Shown here: positions 34,160 to 42,130 of the stretch, in pieces | Layout: every line of letters starts with the position of its first letter | How positions within the stretch are numbered: the first letter of the stretch is position 1 | NCBI GenBank assembly: GCA_944321865.1 | Contig: CALUMZ010000003.1 | Location: 1-64,000, forward strand | DNA from: an uncultured Muribaculaceae bacterium | GTDB taxonomy: Bacteria; Bacteroidota; Bacteroidia; Bacteroidales; Muribaculaceae | DNA length: 64,000 bases | Direction of reading: 5' to 3' | Made by a program: the position numbers and the translations under genes | Notes under the pieces: model-generated | Database searches by the model: none | Seen by the model: only the letters and a program-made list of their open reading frames with translations | Told to the model about the DNA's origin: nothing

Positions 34160-35128
34160 TTATAATCTTAAATTAATATACTTTGCATCGGCTCGGGAAT
34201 ACCACTTCTCGCCCCTCCCAAAGTTTGTTTTTACACCAACCCCATTAAAATAACAGTAACTCAAATCAAGTTTCGCCTCTGCACACCCATTTTTTGCAGC
34301 TTTGTAAAACCAATACACGGCATGGCCGTAGTCTTTTTGAACCCCAATGCCATTATAATACAACAAGCCCAAATAATATTGAGCAACCGTCCAATCCTTT
34401 TTGGCATATTTATCAAACCAAAGTATCAAATCATCGCGGCAATCAGTATTCAAAATTTCTTTCAAAGACATGGTGCTCAGCAATGTTTGAGCATCTACAT
34501 ACCCCAAGTCGGCTGCCTCATATAATAAAGAATCTGCTTTGTCTTGCCGTTTCCCTGTTCCATTCATGTAACAGAGAGCCAAACTGTATAAGTCAGACGC
34601 ATCCCCTTGCTTTGCACCGATTTGATGTCGATATGCAACATATAACGGATCGTCAATGAATCGGCTTGTAAGATTATTGTATCGGACATTCTCTGAAACA
34701 CGCACTTCCAACAATATTCCCGACGGCCGCTTTATGGTTATGGTATCATAATTGCCTGCATTTTCATTAAGCCAACGTATGGCTTCCGGTCGCCTTTTTT
34801 GCGCAGCACACCGGTACCAATATCTTTTAATGTCCCAAGAGTAAGGAGATTGCGCCATTTTAATTTGAGCATACGCATTCCCTTGGTAGGCAGACTTAAG
34901 CCACTTTTCTTCACATACTTGTCGCTGCCCATCATTTTCTATAGCTTCCGCAAATTGATTTAGCGCATTTGTAAAAAGAATTCTTTCCTGTTCAGGAGTT
35001 AAATGCAATTCCCTGTCATTTAACCCATCGTCCCCATACAAACTTACATGGGCAAGACTCACCAAGGCCAAGAATAAAATCAATGCTTTGCATTGGTGAA
35101 AAATCTGCAACATTCTCTTATTTTGCAT
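34160..35128 (-). CDS. Exported Sel1-repeat protein
   Basis: 322 residues with a signal peptide (Met1 or Met6 start; hydrophobic ILFLALVSLAHVSL). The N-terminal half contains irregular helical repeats. The C-terminal half has at least four Sel1 units, the clearest being WTVAQYYLGLLYYNGIGVQKDYGHAVYWFYKAAKNGC. Likely periplasmic or surface protein-interaction scaffold. Same operon as its neighbours (5-base gap to the downstream gene, 86 bases to the upstream one). Confidence 0.82.
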   Translation of the reverse strand: MQNKRMLQIFHQCKALILFLALVSLAHVSLYGDDGLNDRELHLTPEQERILFTNALNQFAEAIENDGQRQVCEEKWLKSAYQGNAYAQIKMAQSPYSWDIKRYWYRCAAQKRRPEAIRWLNENAGNYDTITIKRPSGILLEVRVSENVRYNNLTSRFIDDPLYVAYRHQIGAKQGDASDLYSLALCYMNGTGKRQDKADSLLYEAADLGYVDAQTLLSTMSLKEILNTDCRDDLILWFDKYAKKDWTVAQYYLGLLYYNGIGVQKDYGHAVYWFYKAAKNGCAEAKLDLSYCYFNGVGVKTNFGRGEKWYSRADAKYINLRL

Positions 35129-35214
35129 ACCTCAATAAATAAACCAGTTTGTTAATCAATAATTATAACAATCTCCCGCAACCTTGACAACCATTGTACC
35201 TCCTGCATCAATAT

Positions 35215-36078
35215 TTACCGGAAGTTAATGGTTGACAATTCTTTCATCGCAAGTCCAAATCCTTGCTCCGCAGCCAGCCTATACCAATAAACGGCCATAT
35301 TATAATTCCGGTCAATTCCTTTGCCATCGGCGTAACACTTGGCAAGGTTATACTGAGCCAAAGCATTTCCTTGCATTGCAGCTTTATACCACCATTGTGC
35401 AGCTTCCTTAACACATTCAGGACTGCCTTCTTCATCTAATGCGCACGCCAAATTATTTTGTGAATCGGCATCCCCCTGTTCCGCAGCCTTGCGAAACCAA
35501 TAAATTGCTTGTGCGTTATCTTCCGGAACGCCTTCTCCACTATAATAACAGTTTCCAAGGTTTAATTGAGCATTCGGGAAACCTTGTTCAGCAGCCTTCC
35601 TAAACCATTGCACGGCAATCTCATAATTCTTCTGCACACCTTTACCTTCATAATACATCGTCCCAATATTATATTGAGAATCAGGATAGTCTTGTTCAGC
35701 AGCCTTTTCCCACCAGTAAAATGCTTGAGCATAACTTATTGGCATACCTTCACCATCATAATACATGCACCCTAAATTATGTTGGGCACGTGCATGGCCT
35801 TGTTCAGCAGCTTTTTTCACCCAATAAAATGCCTCGGAATAATTTATCGGCATTCCATGCTCACCAAAAGCATAACAATCGGCGAGCAAATATTGCGCCT
35901 CCGCATCTCCTTGCTCTGCCTTATCTTTTATATATTGCACATCCGAAACCGAGATATCAGATTCAAAACTATTTGCCATAATATCATCAAATTCCCTATC
36001 TGCACTCTGTTGGGCAGAATAGACATATATAAATAAGATTATTATGACAATTATGATTGCAAATACAGCCATTAACAT
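35215..36078 (-). CDS. Membrane-anchored protein with about six Sel1 repeats
   Basis: 287 residues. An N-terminal helix (about 2-20, AVFAIIIVIIILFIYVY) is followed by six to seven regular 36-residue Sel1 repeats (for example AQHNLGCMYYDGEGMPISYAQAFYWWEKAAEQ). It is the most regular of the three Sel1 proteins. Sel1 proteins act as adaptors in signalling or secretion; here the cargo or partner is not evident. It is placed centrally in the six-gene cluster. Confidence 0.85.
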   Translation of the reverse strand: MLMAVFAIIIVIIILFIYVYSAQQSADREFDDIMANSFESDISVSDVQYIKDKAEQGDAEAQYLLADCYAFGEHGMPINYSEAFYWVKKAAEQGHARAQHNLGCMYYDGEGMPISYAQAFYWWEKAAEQDYPDSQYNIGTMYYEGKGVQKNYEIAVQWFRKAAEQGFPNAQLNLGNCYYSGEGVPEDNAQAIYWFRKAAEQGDADSQNNLACALDEEGSPECVKEAAQWWYKAAMQGNALAQYNLAKCYADGKGIDRNYNMAVYWYRLAAEQGFGLAMKELSTINFR

Positions 36079-36095
36079 ATTTCGTCAGGTTTAAA

Positions 36096-36437
36096 TTAAT
36101 ACATCATGTGATCGGCATAGTATTTCTCTATATACTTAATGGTATATTCCGCAACATCTTTCTCGGCTTGGGTAGAAAACGGAGATTGTAATACCATGAT
36201 TTGCTCAATGCGCTTGGCTTCAATCTCAGCCTTTGTCATTCCCGATAACTTTGATTCCAAAAAATCGTTCATTCTATTATACATCCTGTTCTTTTTAATC
36301 CATTTATACCCTGAATAGAAGCAATAAGGAATATAAAAAATGAACAAGACGGGGAAACAGCAACTTAATATAAAAAACACTATATCAAATACGCAACCAA
36401 AAGCTGACGCACTTAATTCTCGTTGAAAAAAAGACAT
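36096..36437 (-). CDS. Small membrane protein, unknown
   Basis: 113 residues. One long hydrophobic segment or hairpin (about 12-43, CVFDIVFFILSCCFPVLFIFYIPYC), then a basic helical tail (YKWIKKNRMYNRMNDFLESKLSGMTKAEIEAKRIEQ) likely in the cytoplasm. I recognise no family. It lies 17 bases upstream of the Sel1 gene at 35215-36078 and 14 bases downstream of the next gene, so it is co-transcribed with the cluster. Confidence 0.65.
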   Translation of the reverse strand: MSFFQRELSASAFGCVFDIVFFILSCCFPVLFIFYIPYCFYSGYKWIKKNRMYNRMNDFLESKLSGMTKAEIEAKRIEQIMVLQSPFSTQAEKDVAEYTIKYIEKYYADHMMY

Positions 36438-36451
36438 ATATTCAAAATTTA

Positions 36452-36880
36452 TTATTTATTATACTTCTCATACGTTGTAATATACCCCCAATTATCACCC
36501 ACAACCAGATGCCCGGTCTTATTGTCAATGATATAATAGTCTTCTCTGTCTATGACAAAAAACGTCCTGAACCCATTAACATATTTTTCAATCATTTTAT
36601 CGCCTTCCGCCCAGTCATTTCCGGACATGCTACTTACATCCATTACATATATAGAATCTGTCTTCTTCCTTATTCTATACAACAATGGATGCCCCGGATT
36701 AGCCCAATCACTAATCCAATATCCCACTATTTTGGAGTTGCTTCTATGCTGCGCCATGTTCCACACACCCTCTGCCACATCTCGTTTTTGAACAAGGCAT
36801 CGGTTGTCGGTTATATCTCCTCTCATTTCTATATGATGGCATATTCCAATTAATACAACAAACGCTATAATCTTTTTCAT
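36452..36880 (-). CDS. Exported small protein, unknown
   Basis: 142 residues with a short signal peptide (MKKIIAFVVLIGICHH). The body is beta-type with Trp and Tyr (IVGYWISDWANPGHPLLYRIRKKTDSIYVMDVSSMSGNDW), resembling small lipocalin-like or NTF2-like folds only in general pattern. No lipobox is clear. It belongs to the Sel1 cluster by orientation and spacing. Function unknown. Confidence 0.65.
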   Translation of the reverse strand: MKKIIAFVVLIGICHHIEMRGDITDNRCLVQKRDVAEGVWNMAQHRSNSKIVGYWISDWANPGHPLLYRIRKKTDSIYVMDVSSMSGNDWAEGDKMIEKYVNGFRTFFVIDREDYYIIDNKTGHLVVGDNWGYITTYEKYNK

Positions 36881-36980
36881 GATAACATCTCCTCCATTAT
36901 TTAAGTTTTAGTAATTCCTCTTTGGCTTTTATTCATATCTTATGATTTTATATATCAGCATTTTCACTTCGTTAAAGCCA

Positions 36981-37541
36981 CTACTTCAATATTAGTACCA
37001 CAATAACGATGATGATCATCGCCACACCCACCCATGCAAAAATAGAGTCACTGCTATTTTCATCAGAAACAAAGTTTTCACCCAATGATGATTGTCGTTG
37101 TGGATGTGGACGCTTGGTAACTACAATTTGCCCCATGTTTATTCTGTGTTGGATATTTTTCAATGTTATCGACATTTTGCCGATAACTCGCAGAAGTGTA
37201 AAACTTGTAATTGTGGACAGTGCTATTGCTATAGGAATTGATAATCCTTCCCATTTGAATACTGTTTTGGCTCTGATAATATCATCTACTGAAGCCCCAC
37301 TGACAAAATAAGGTTCCTCAACAAAACAAAATACAATAAAGCTCCATATAACCGATATTATACCTGACACTAAAATTGTATATGCCATTGACTTTAATAC
37401 ACTTTCCAATCTGTCATCCCTGTAATATTCATACCCGGGTGCTTCATAATCGACTTGGTAGACTTGTTCTTCTTGAGGTACTTGTAACGGCGAAGATGAC
37501 TGCGTAGACTGAACAGGCTCTCGGTTGGTAGATTCTTCCAT
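36981..37541 (-). CDS. Three-helix membrane protein, unknown
   Basis: 186 residues. An N-terminal low-complexity acidic, Gln/Ser/Pro-rich tail (1-45) is followed by membrane helices at about 50-74, 98-118 and 168-185, with a basic loop before the last. The layout suggests a membrane scaffold with a cytoplasmic tail. No family recognised. It is the first gene of the Sel1 cluster. A TAATTTTG box at 37544-37551 sits almost on its ATG, and a better promoter lies at 37879-37909. Confidence 0.62.
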   Translation of the reverse strand: MEESTNREPVQSTQSSSPLQVPQEEQVYQVDYEAPGYEYYRDDRLESVLKSMAYTILVSGIISVIWSFIVFCFVEEPYFVSGASVDDIIRAKTVFKWEGLSIPIAIALSTITSFTLLRVIGKMSITLKNIQHRINMGQIVVTKRPHPQRQSSLGENFVSDENSSDSIFAWVGVAMIIIVIVVLILK

Positions 37542-37599
37542 AGCAAAATTAAGTTTTTTTTGTGTTTTCCAATCTCCGAGAAAACGGGGTTGACAATAG

Positions 37600-37735
37600 G
37601 GTATAAAAAAGGTGTGGAGATTGCATTTCTTGTTTTATCCCGTATTCAGGTTTTGGCGTACCTACAGCTTGGATAAAACAACAGCCCCACACCGAAATAT
37701 GCCATATACTGCCTCGACCGGCAGGATATAAACAT
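37600..37735 (-). ncRNA. Candidate structured 5' leader of the Sel1 operon
   Basis: Between the promoter at 37879-37909 and the first gene of the Sel1 cluster are two hairpins. One has TTGTTTTATCC (37630-37640) paired with GGATAAAACAA (37671-37681), extended outside by GGTGTGG (37611-37617) / CCACACC (37687-37693). The second is CTGCC/GGCAG with flanking TATA pairing near 37706-37731. An open frame (37549-37785, 78 codons) overlaps but looks non-coding. A cis-acting RNA is possible; I cannot name a class. Confidence 0.35.
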
Positions 37736-37878
37736 TCCGATGAGGTGCTATTGCCAACTATCTTCAAGCTGTTACAAATCGCCAAATTTGAATACAGAAG
37801 ATAATTTCAATAACACCTTTTGTAATAAACTTATATTACATGTCGGGGCCGACTCTTCAACCCACAACCGTAACACCG

Positions 37879-37909
37879 CAAATATAGTGAAAGTCGAGCG
37901 CAATACAAA
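37879..37909 (-). promoter_or_regulatory. Consensus promoter upstream of the Sel1 operon
   Basis: Minus-strand TTTG (forward 37906-37909), a 19-base spacer and TATATTTG (forward 37879-37886). It matches the Bacteroidetes consensus fully and implies a leader of about 330 bases. Confidence 0.65.
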
Positions 37910-38011
37910 AAAATGGACACGTTAATTTTTTTCGTTTTGCCGAGACGCATCCTATATTATCAAAAAATATATATAACTTCAAAAACTTTTCAAAAACCGC
38001 AAAAAACTTGA

Positions 38012-38625
38012 TGGCGCTGCAAAACACTTCTTCTCTACGGCATTGTAGCAGTAGAGCGTGTTTCAAAATTGATAAATAAAGCAACGTTACTTACGAATTA
38101 TAAGTTACGGTAACTTCCCCTTATATTTCACAGGTCAGCAAGTACAGGGCAATGGCGGCAAAATTGAGTCGTGCTTGCAGTAAATCCTTTTGTGTGCCAC
38201 AAGGACAGCCTCGGAGAGGCTGCACTCAACTTAACCGCTGTGTGGAGTGAGCATAGCGAACGTAACCTGCGGAAAGACAAGCACGTACACTAAGCGGCTT
38301 CGGAGATGCCGAACTTAAACTGTTACATTAGTTCGGCATCTCCGAAGCCGTATTTCAGGGGAGACCGGGAACCGCAGGTTTCGTTCGCTGTCGCTCACTC
38401 CACACAGCTGTTAAGCATAGTTTTGCCTCTCCGAGGCAACAGACCGGCACAAACATAGTTATAAATGTAAGTAAGACTTGTCGTACTTGCCTATTTTGAT
38501 ACATCATCCAAACCGGGTTGTCTAAACATATTTATTTGATAACCGGTGTTTTATGCAATTATTGTAGCAACGAGACGCAGCACGCCACACCTCTACGGGT
38601 GTGACATAATCACTGTCCTGCAACA
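38012..38625. repeat. R2 element (38053-38509) inside an R1 remnant
   Basis: The left flank (GGCATTGTAGCAGTAG at 38037-38052) equals the R1 left part up to the hairpin 1 site. R2 then runs from AGAGCGTG to GATACATCATC. The right flank (ACCGGGTTGTCTAAAC... with GAGACGCAGCACGCC near 38572) is the rest of R1 with hairpin 2. R2 contains the perfect 20-bp stem at 38295-38314 / 38331-38350 with spacer 38315-38330, the long outer arms, and the small hairpins CAGCCTC-GGA-GAGGCTG and TTGCCTC-TCC-GAGGCAA. It lies between the Sel1 cluster and recR, ending about 30 bases before the recR stop. Confidence 0.85.
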
Positions 38626-38654
38626 CCATCGAAAAAAAGCAACTACGTGCGTCG

Positions 38655-39281
38655 TCATTTGGCCGAGAATGTGTCGTTGAAGGGGGTGCGGTTCATGATT
38701 GAGCGACCGAGCGTGAGTTCGTCGGTGTATTCTATCTCGTTGCCCACTTGCACACCGCGCGCTATCACGCTCACTTTCACCCCTGTCGGGGCAAGGCGGC
38801 GGAATATGTAGAACGCCGTGGTGTCGCCTTCCATAGTTGCACTCAACGCCAGTATCACCTCTTTCACCCCACCTTGGGCAACACGCTCGGCAAGGGTTTC
38901 TATTTCAATGTCGCCGGGTCCCACGCCATCCATCGGGGAAATAAGCCCCCCGAGCACATGGTACACCCCGTTGTGGCTGCGCGTGTTCTCGATGCTCATC
39001 ACATCTTTCACGTTCTCAACCACGCATATCACGCTGTGGTCGCGCATGGGATTTGAACACACCTCACACACGTCGTGTTCCGAAATATTGTGGCACACGC
39101 GGCAATACTTCACCTCTTCGCGCAACTTTATTATCGCCTCGCCGAGCAAATGCGCCTGTTGCACATCTTGCCGCAATATGTGCAGCACCAAGCGCAATGC
39201 CGTCTTGCGCCCTATACCGGGAAGTTTGGCAAATTCGTTCACCGCCGCATCGAGCAGCGTCGAAGCAAATTCTTGTTCCAT
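38655..39281 (-). CDS. recR: Recombination protein RecR
   Basis: 208 residues. RecR forms a ring that, with RecO and RecF, loads RecA at gaps. It has the helix-hairpin-helix [10 protein letters not shown], a four-Cys zinc site (CRVC...CEVC) and a Toprim domain ([15 protein letters not shown]...[15 protein letters not shown]). An R1 element occupies the space between its start and the DUF3127 gene; the R1 end carries a TAATTTTG box that would give a leader of about 37 bases. Confidence 0.97.
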   Translation of the reverse strand: MEQEFASTLLDAAVNEFAKLPGIGRKTALRLVLHILRQDVQQAHLLGEAIIKLREEVKYCRVCHNISEHDVCEVCSNPMRDHSVICVVENVKDVMSIENTRSHNGVYHVLGGLISPMDGVGPGDIEIETLAERVAQGGVKEVILALSATMEGDTTAFYIFRRLAPTGVKVSVIARGVQVGNEIEYTDELTLGRSIMNRTPFNDTFSAK

Positions 39282-39314
39282 TTACGATTCAAAAAAAACA
39301 GTTTCTATGCAAAC

Positions 39315-39488
39315 GAGGGTGTATCAAAATTATCATTTCAATGTGGCAGTAGAGACGCAAAATTTTGCGTCTCTACAATCTGGTTGAATAAACCATTGAT
39401 ATTGAATAATTTTATACGTTGTTGCGGACATCGAGACGCGGCACGCCACGTCTCTACTCATGGCAAAACCGCATTTTGATACACCCTC
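39315..39488. repeat. R1 element between recR and the DUF3127 gene
   Basis: 174 bp, ends GAGGGTGTATCAAAAT, + orientation, hairpin 1 at 39349-39376. It starts 33 bases before the recR ATG and ends 9 bases after the DUF3127 stop; both genes are on the minus strand. The minus-strand box TAATTTTG (forward 39325-39332) points out of the element toward recR. Confidence 0.93.
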
Positions 39489-39497
39489 GGTGCGAAA

Positions 39498-39887
39498 TCA
39501 GAACGGCAGGTCGTCGGTGCTGTCGCCTCCTGCAAAATCGGGCATTGATGGCATCGGTGCAGCCGGCATTGCTTGGGGCATCTGAGCCATATCGGCAGAT
39601 TGTGCCCCTGTCACAGTTGCATCTATTTTTTCAGCTTTCCACCCATTAATGTTTGTAAACCAACGTCCGTTAAACTCGTGGCTGTCAATATCAAAGCTCA
39701 ATCTCACTGTATCTCCTACATTCAGCGGATATTGGTTGGCACGGTCGCCGAAGAAGCTGAAGAAAATCTTCTTCGGGTAAGCCTCTTGTGTTTCAAGCAC
39801 ATATTCTTGTTTGCTCCAGTTGTTGCCGGCTTTCGACACACCGCTCACCGGGTCTAATTTCTGTATAATTCTTCCTTCTACTTCCAT
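39498..39887 (-). CDS. DUF3127 protein
   Basis: 129 residues from the ATG at 39887 (MEVEGRIIQKLDPVSG). The first 85 residues are an OB-fold-like domain typical of DUF3127, a Bacteroidota family resembling single-strand DNA-binding proteins (QEYVLETQEAYPKKIFFSFFGD, DTVRLSFDIDSHEFNGRWFTNINGWK). The tail is Met/Pro/Ala-rich and ends acidic (DSTDDLPF), like the acidic tip of SSB. A role in DNA metabolism is plausible, especially beside recR, but not shown. A TAACTTTG box at 39921-39928 may be its promoter. Confidence 0.88.
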   Translation of the reverse strand: MEVEGRIIQKLDPVSGVSKAGNNWSKQEYVLETQEAYPKKIFFSFFGDRANQYPLNVGDTVRLSFDIDSHEFNGRWFTNINGWKAEKIDATVTGAQSADMAQMPQAMPAAPMPSMPDFAGGDSTDDLPF

Positions 39888-39987
39888 GAATTGAATTGTT
39901 TTTTTACATTGAGTTGACTGCAAAGTTAGCAAATCATTTCAAGTGGCACATGAAAAACCTGCAAATATTTCCCACACTCCGTTTTTT

Positions 39988-40019
39988 TTCGTCAATAAAC
40001 AGAAAAATCACTATCTTTG
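39988..40019 (+). promoter_or_regulatory. Promoter of tsaC
   Basis: TTCG, a 20-base spacer and TATCTTTG (40012-40019), giving a leader of about 75 bases. Confidence 0.55.
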
Positions 40020-40101
40020 TATTTGCAGGTTGCCACAAGGCTGCATAACAACCTATTAATCAACACGAAGCAATTATTTGACCACAAATATATTTTAATT
40101 C

Positions 40102-40677
40102 ATGAACACCGATTTTGAAGCCGACATAAAGAAGTGCATCGAAGTGATGAAACGCGGAGGCATAATACTATATCCCACCGACACGATATGGGGAATAGGC
40201 TGCGACGCCACCAACGCCGATGCAGTGAAGCGCATATACGAGCTGAAACGCCGCACCGACAACAAGGCCATGCTCGTGCTAATAGACGATGAAAACCGCC
40301 TCGACAGATACATAAACGACGTGCCAGAAATTGCATACCAACTGATAGAAGTGGCCGACAAGCCGTTGACGATAATTTATGACGATGCCAAAAACCTTGC
40401 CCCCAACATTATAGGCAGCGACAAGAGCATTGGCATACGCATCACCCGCGAAGACTTCTCGCGCGAGCTGTGCCGACGGTTCGGCCGCCCGGTGGTATCG
40501 ACTTCGGCCAACGTGAGCGGAGCGGCATCGGCCCACAACTTCCACGAAATACAAGATGAAATTAAAAACGGGGTCGACTACATAGTTAACTACCGGCAAA
40601 ACGACAATTCCAAGCATAATGCTTCGAGCATAATAAAGTTGCAAAAAGATGGTGCGATAACCATTTTAAGGAAGTGA
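40102..40677 (+). CDS. tsaC: L-threonylcarbamoyladenylate synthase
   Basis: 191 residues, the short (TsaC/YrdC) form. It makes threonylcarbamoyl-AMP from Thr, bicarbonate and ATP for t6A37 of ANN-reading tRNAs. Family signs: GGIILYPTDTIWGIGCDATN, KRRTDNKAML, SIGIRIT and the RPVVSTSANVSG block. It heads a four-gene plus-strand run (sugar transferase, ClC channel, fmt), with only 4 bases to the next gene. Confidence 0.96.
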   Translation: MNTDFEADIKKCIEVMKRGGIILYPTDTIWGIGCDATNADAVKRIYELKRRTDNKAMLVLIDDENRLDRYINDVPEIAYQLIEVADKPLTIIYDDAKNLAPNIIGSDKSIGIRITREDFSRELCRRFGRPVVSTSANVSGAASAHNFHEIQDEIKNGVDYIVNYRQNDNSKHNASSIIKLQKDGAITILRK

Positions 40678-40681
40678 CGCG

Positions 40682-42127
40682 GTGGCAAAAGAGGGGACAA
40701 GAAAATACAGATTGGCATACGCACTCGGCGACTTGGTTATGTCGAGCATAGCAATGGTATTATACAATATATTCCGTTACTATGCACAAATCGACACCAT
40801 CGGCAGCATGCAAGGATTTCACTCGGTGGGGCTTTTTTTGACAAGCGCTACCGTAATGATAGGGCAAATATGCTTCCCGGTAGCAATGCTCGGCATATAT
40901 TGGATATCGGGATATTATAACGAAATATACCGCAAGTCGGTGCTGCAAGAGATTGTCACCACTCTCATGTCGGCCTTCATGAGTACCATGCTCGTATTTT
41001 TTGTTGCATTAATAAACGATTCAACCTCTGACCACTATCGCAACTACGAAATGTTGCTCGCCTTGTGGTTTATTCTGTTTGTATGCATATATCCCGTGCG
41101 ACTTGCAATCACGCTGAGCATAAAACGCCGCATCGCACGGTCGGAAATAGAATTTCCGGCTCTTATCATCGGCACAGGCAGCAACGCCCGGAAGTTTGCC
41201 GACGAACTTAACCGCTTAAAGTCGAAATTAGGATATAAAATAATCGGATACGTATCGGCACACGAATGCAAAGAGGTTGCCGGCGACCCTGCCCACCTGC
41301 CCACATTCAACATAAAAGATATAAACTCCGTCTGCAAGCAGCATGACATAAAAGAACTTATCATAGTTCCACCCCCGCACCAAGACATAAACAACATATT
41401 TCAGACTTTCAACATATTGCTGCCACTGAATATTCCCATCAAGGTTATATCAAACGCAGTCGATTTATTCTTGTCGCGAGGAAAGTTGGCCACAATGTAT
41501 GGCACACCGTTAATCGACTTGTCTTGCAGCAACATGAGTGAATGTGAAACCAATATGAAACGCACAGCCGACATCGTGTTCTCATTCATTGCCCTGTTGA
41601 TATTGCTGCCTGTATTCATCATAATAGCCTTGACAATAAAAATCAAGTACGGCGGTCCTGTCATTTTCAAACAAAAGCGCATGGGCCTTCACGGAAAATT
41701 ATTCACGATTTACAAATTCCGCACTATGGTAGTCGATGCCGAGAAAAACGGCAAGCCGCAATTAACCACCCACGACGACAGCCGCGTGCTGCCACTGGGG
41801 CACTTCATGCGCAAATACCGAATCGATGAATTGCCCCAATTCTGGAACGTCTTGCGTGGCGACATGTCGATTGTAGGTCCTCGCCCCGAACGCAAATACT
41901 TTGTCGACCGCATCATGGAATATGCTCCGCACTATACTATGCTCTTGCAGGTGCGCCCGGGCATTACATCATTCGGAATGGTAAAATATGGCTACGCCTC
42001 GAGCATCGAGGAAATGATAAAACGAATGAGATATGACATCATATACATGGAAAACATATCACTCATCACCGATTTTAAAATAATCATGTACACCATCTGG
42101 ACGGTGGTAACAGGAAAAGGATTGTAA
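40682..42127 (+). CDS. Polyprenyl-phosphate sugar phosphotransferase (WcaJ/WbaP type)
   Basis: 481 residues starting at GTG. Four or five N-terminal membrane helices (about 10-150), a Rossmann-like middle domain (LIIGTGSNARKFADEL), one further helix and the catalytic C-terminal bacterial sugar transferase domain (KRTADIVFSFIALLILLPVF, FKQKRMGLHGKLFTIYKFRTM, DELPQFWNVLRGDMSIVGPRPE). It starts exopolysaccharide or capsule synthesis by moving a sugar phosphate onto undecaprenyl phosphate. There are no other glycan-cluster genes beside it. Confidence 0.94.
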   Translation: MAKEGTRKYRLAYALGDLVMSSIAMVLYNIFRYYAQIDTIGSMQGFHSVGLFLTSATVMIGQICFPVAMLGIYWISGYYNEIYRKSVLQEIVTTLMSAFMSTMLVFFVALINDSTSDHYRNYEMLLALWFILFVCIYPVRLAITLSIKRRIARSEIEFPALIIGTGSNARKFADELNRLKSKLGYKIIGYVSAHECKEVAGDPAHLPTFNIKDINSVCKQHDIKELIIVPPPHQDINNIFQTFNILLPLNIPIKVISNAVDLFLSRGKLATMYGTPLIDLSCSNMSECETNMKRTADIVFSFIALLILLPVFIIIALTIKIKYGGPVIFKQKRMGLHGKLFTIYKFRTMVVDAEKNGKPQLTTHDDSRVLPLGHFMRKYRIDELPQFWNVLRGDMSIVGPRPERKYFVDRIMEYAPHYTMLLQVRPGITSFGMVKYGYASSIEEMIKRMRYDIIYMENISLITDFKIIMYTIWTVVTGKGL

Positions 42128-42130
42128 AAT

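Noticed and set aside
37549..37785. 78-residue minus-strand reading frame before the Sel1 operon
   Set aside because: It overlaps the hairpins of the probable leader, has no recognisable pattern and no good start context. It cannot be excluded as a leader peptide.
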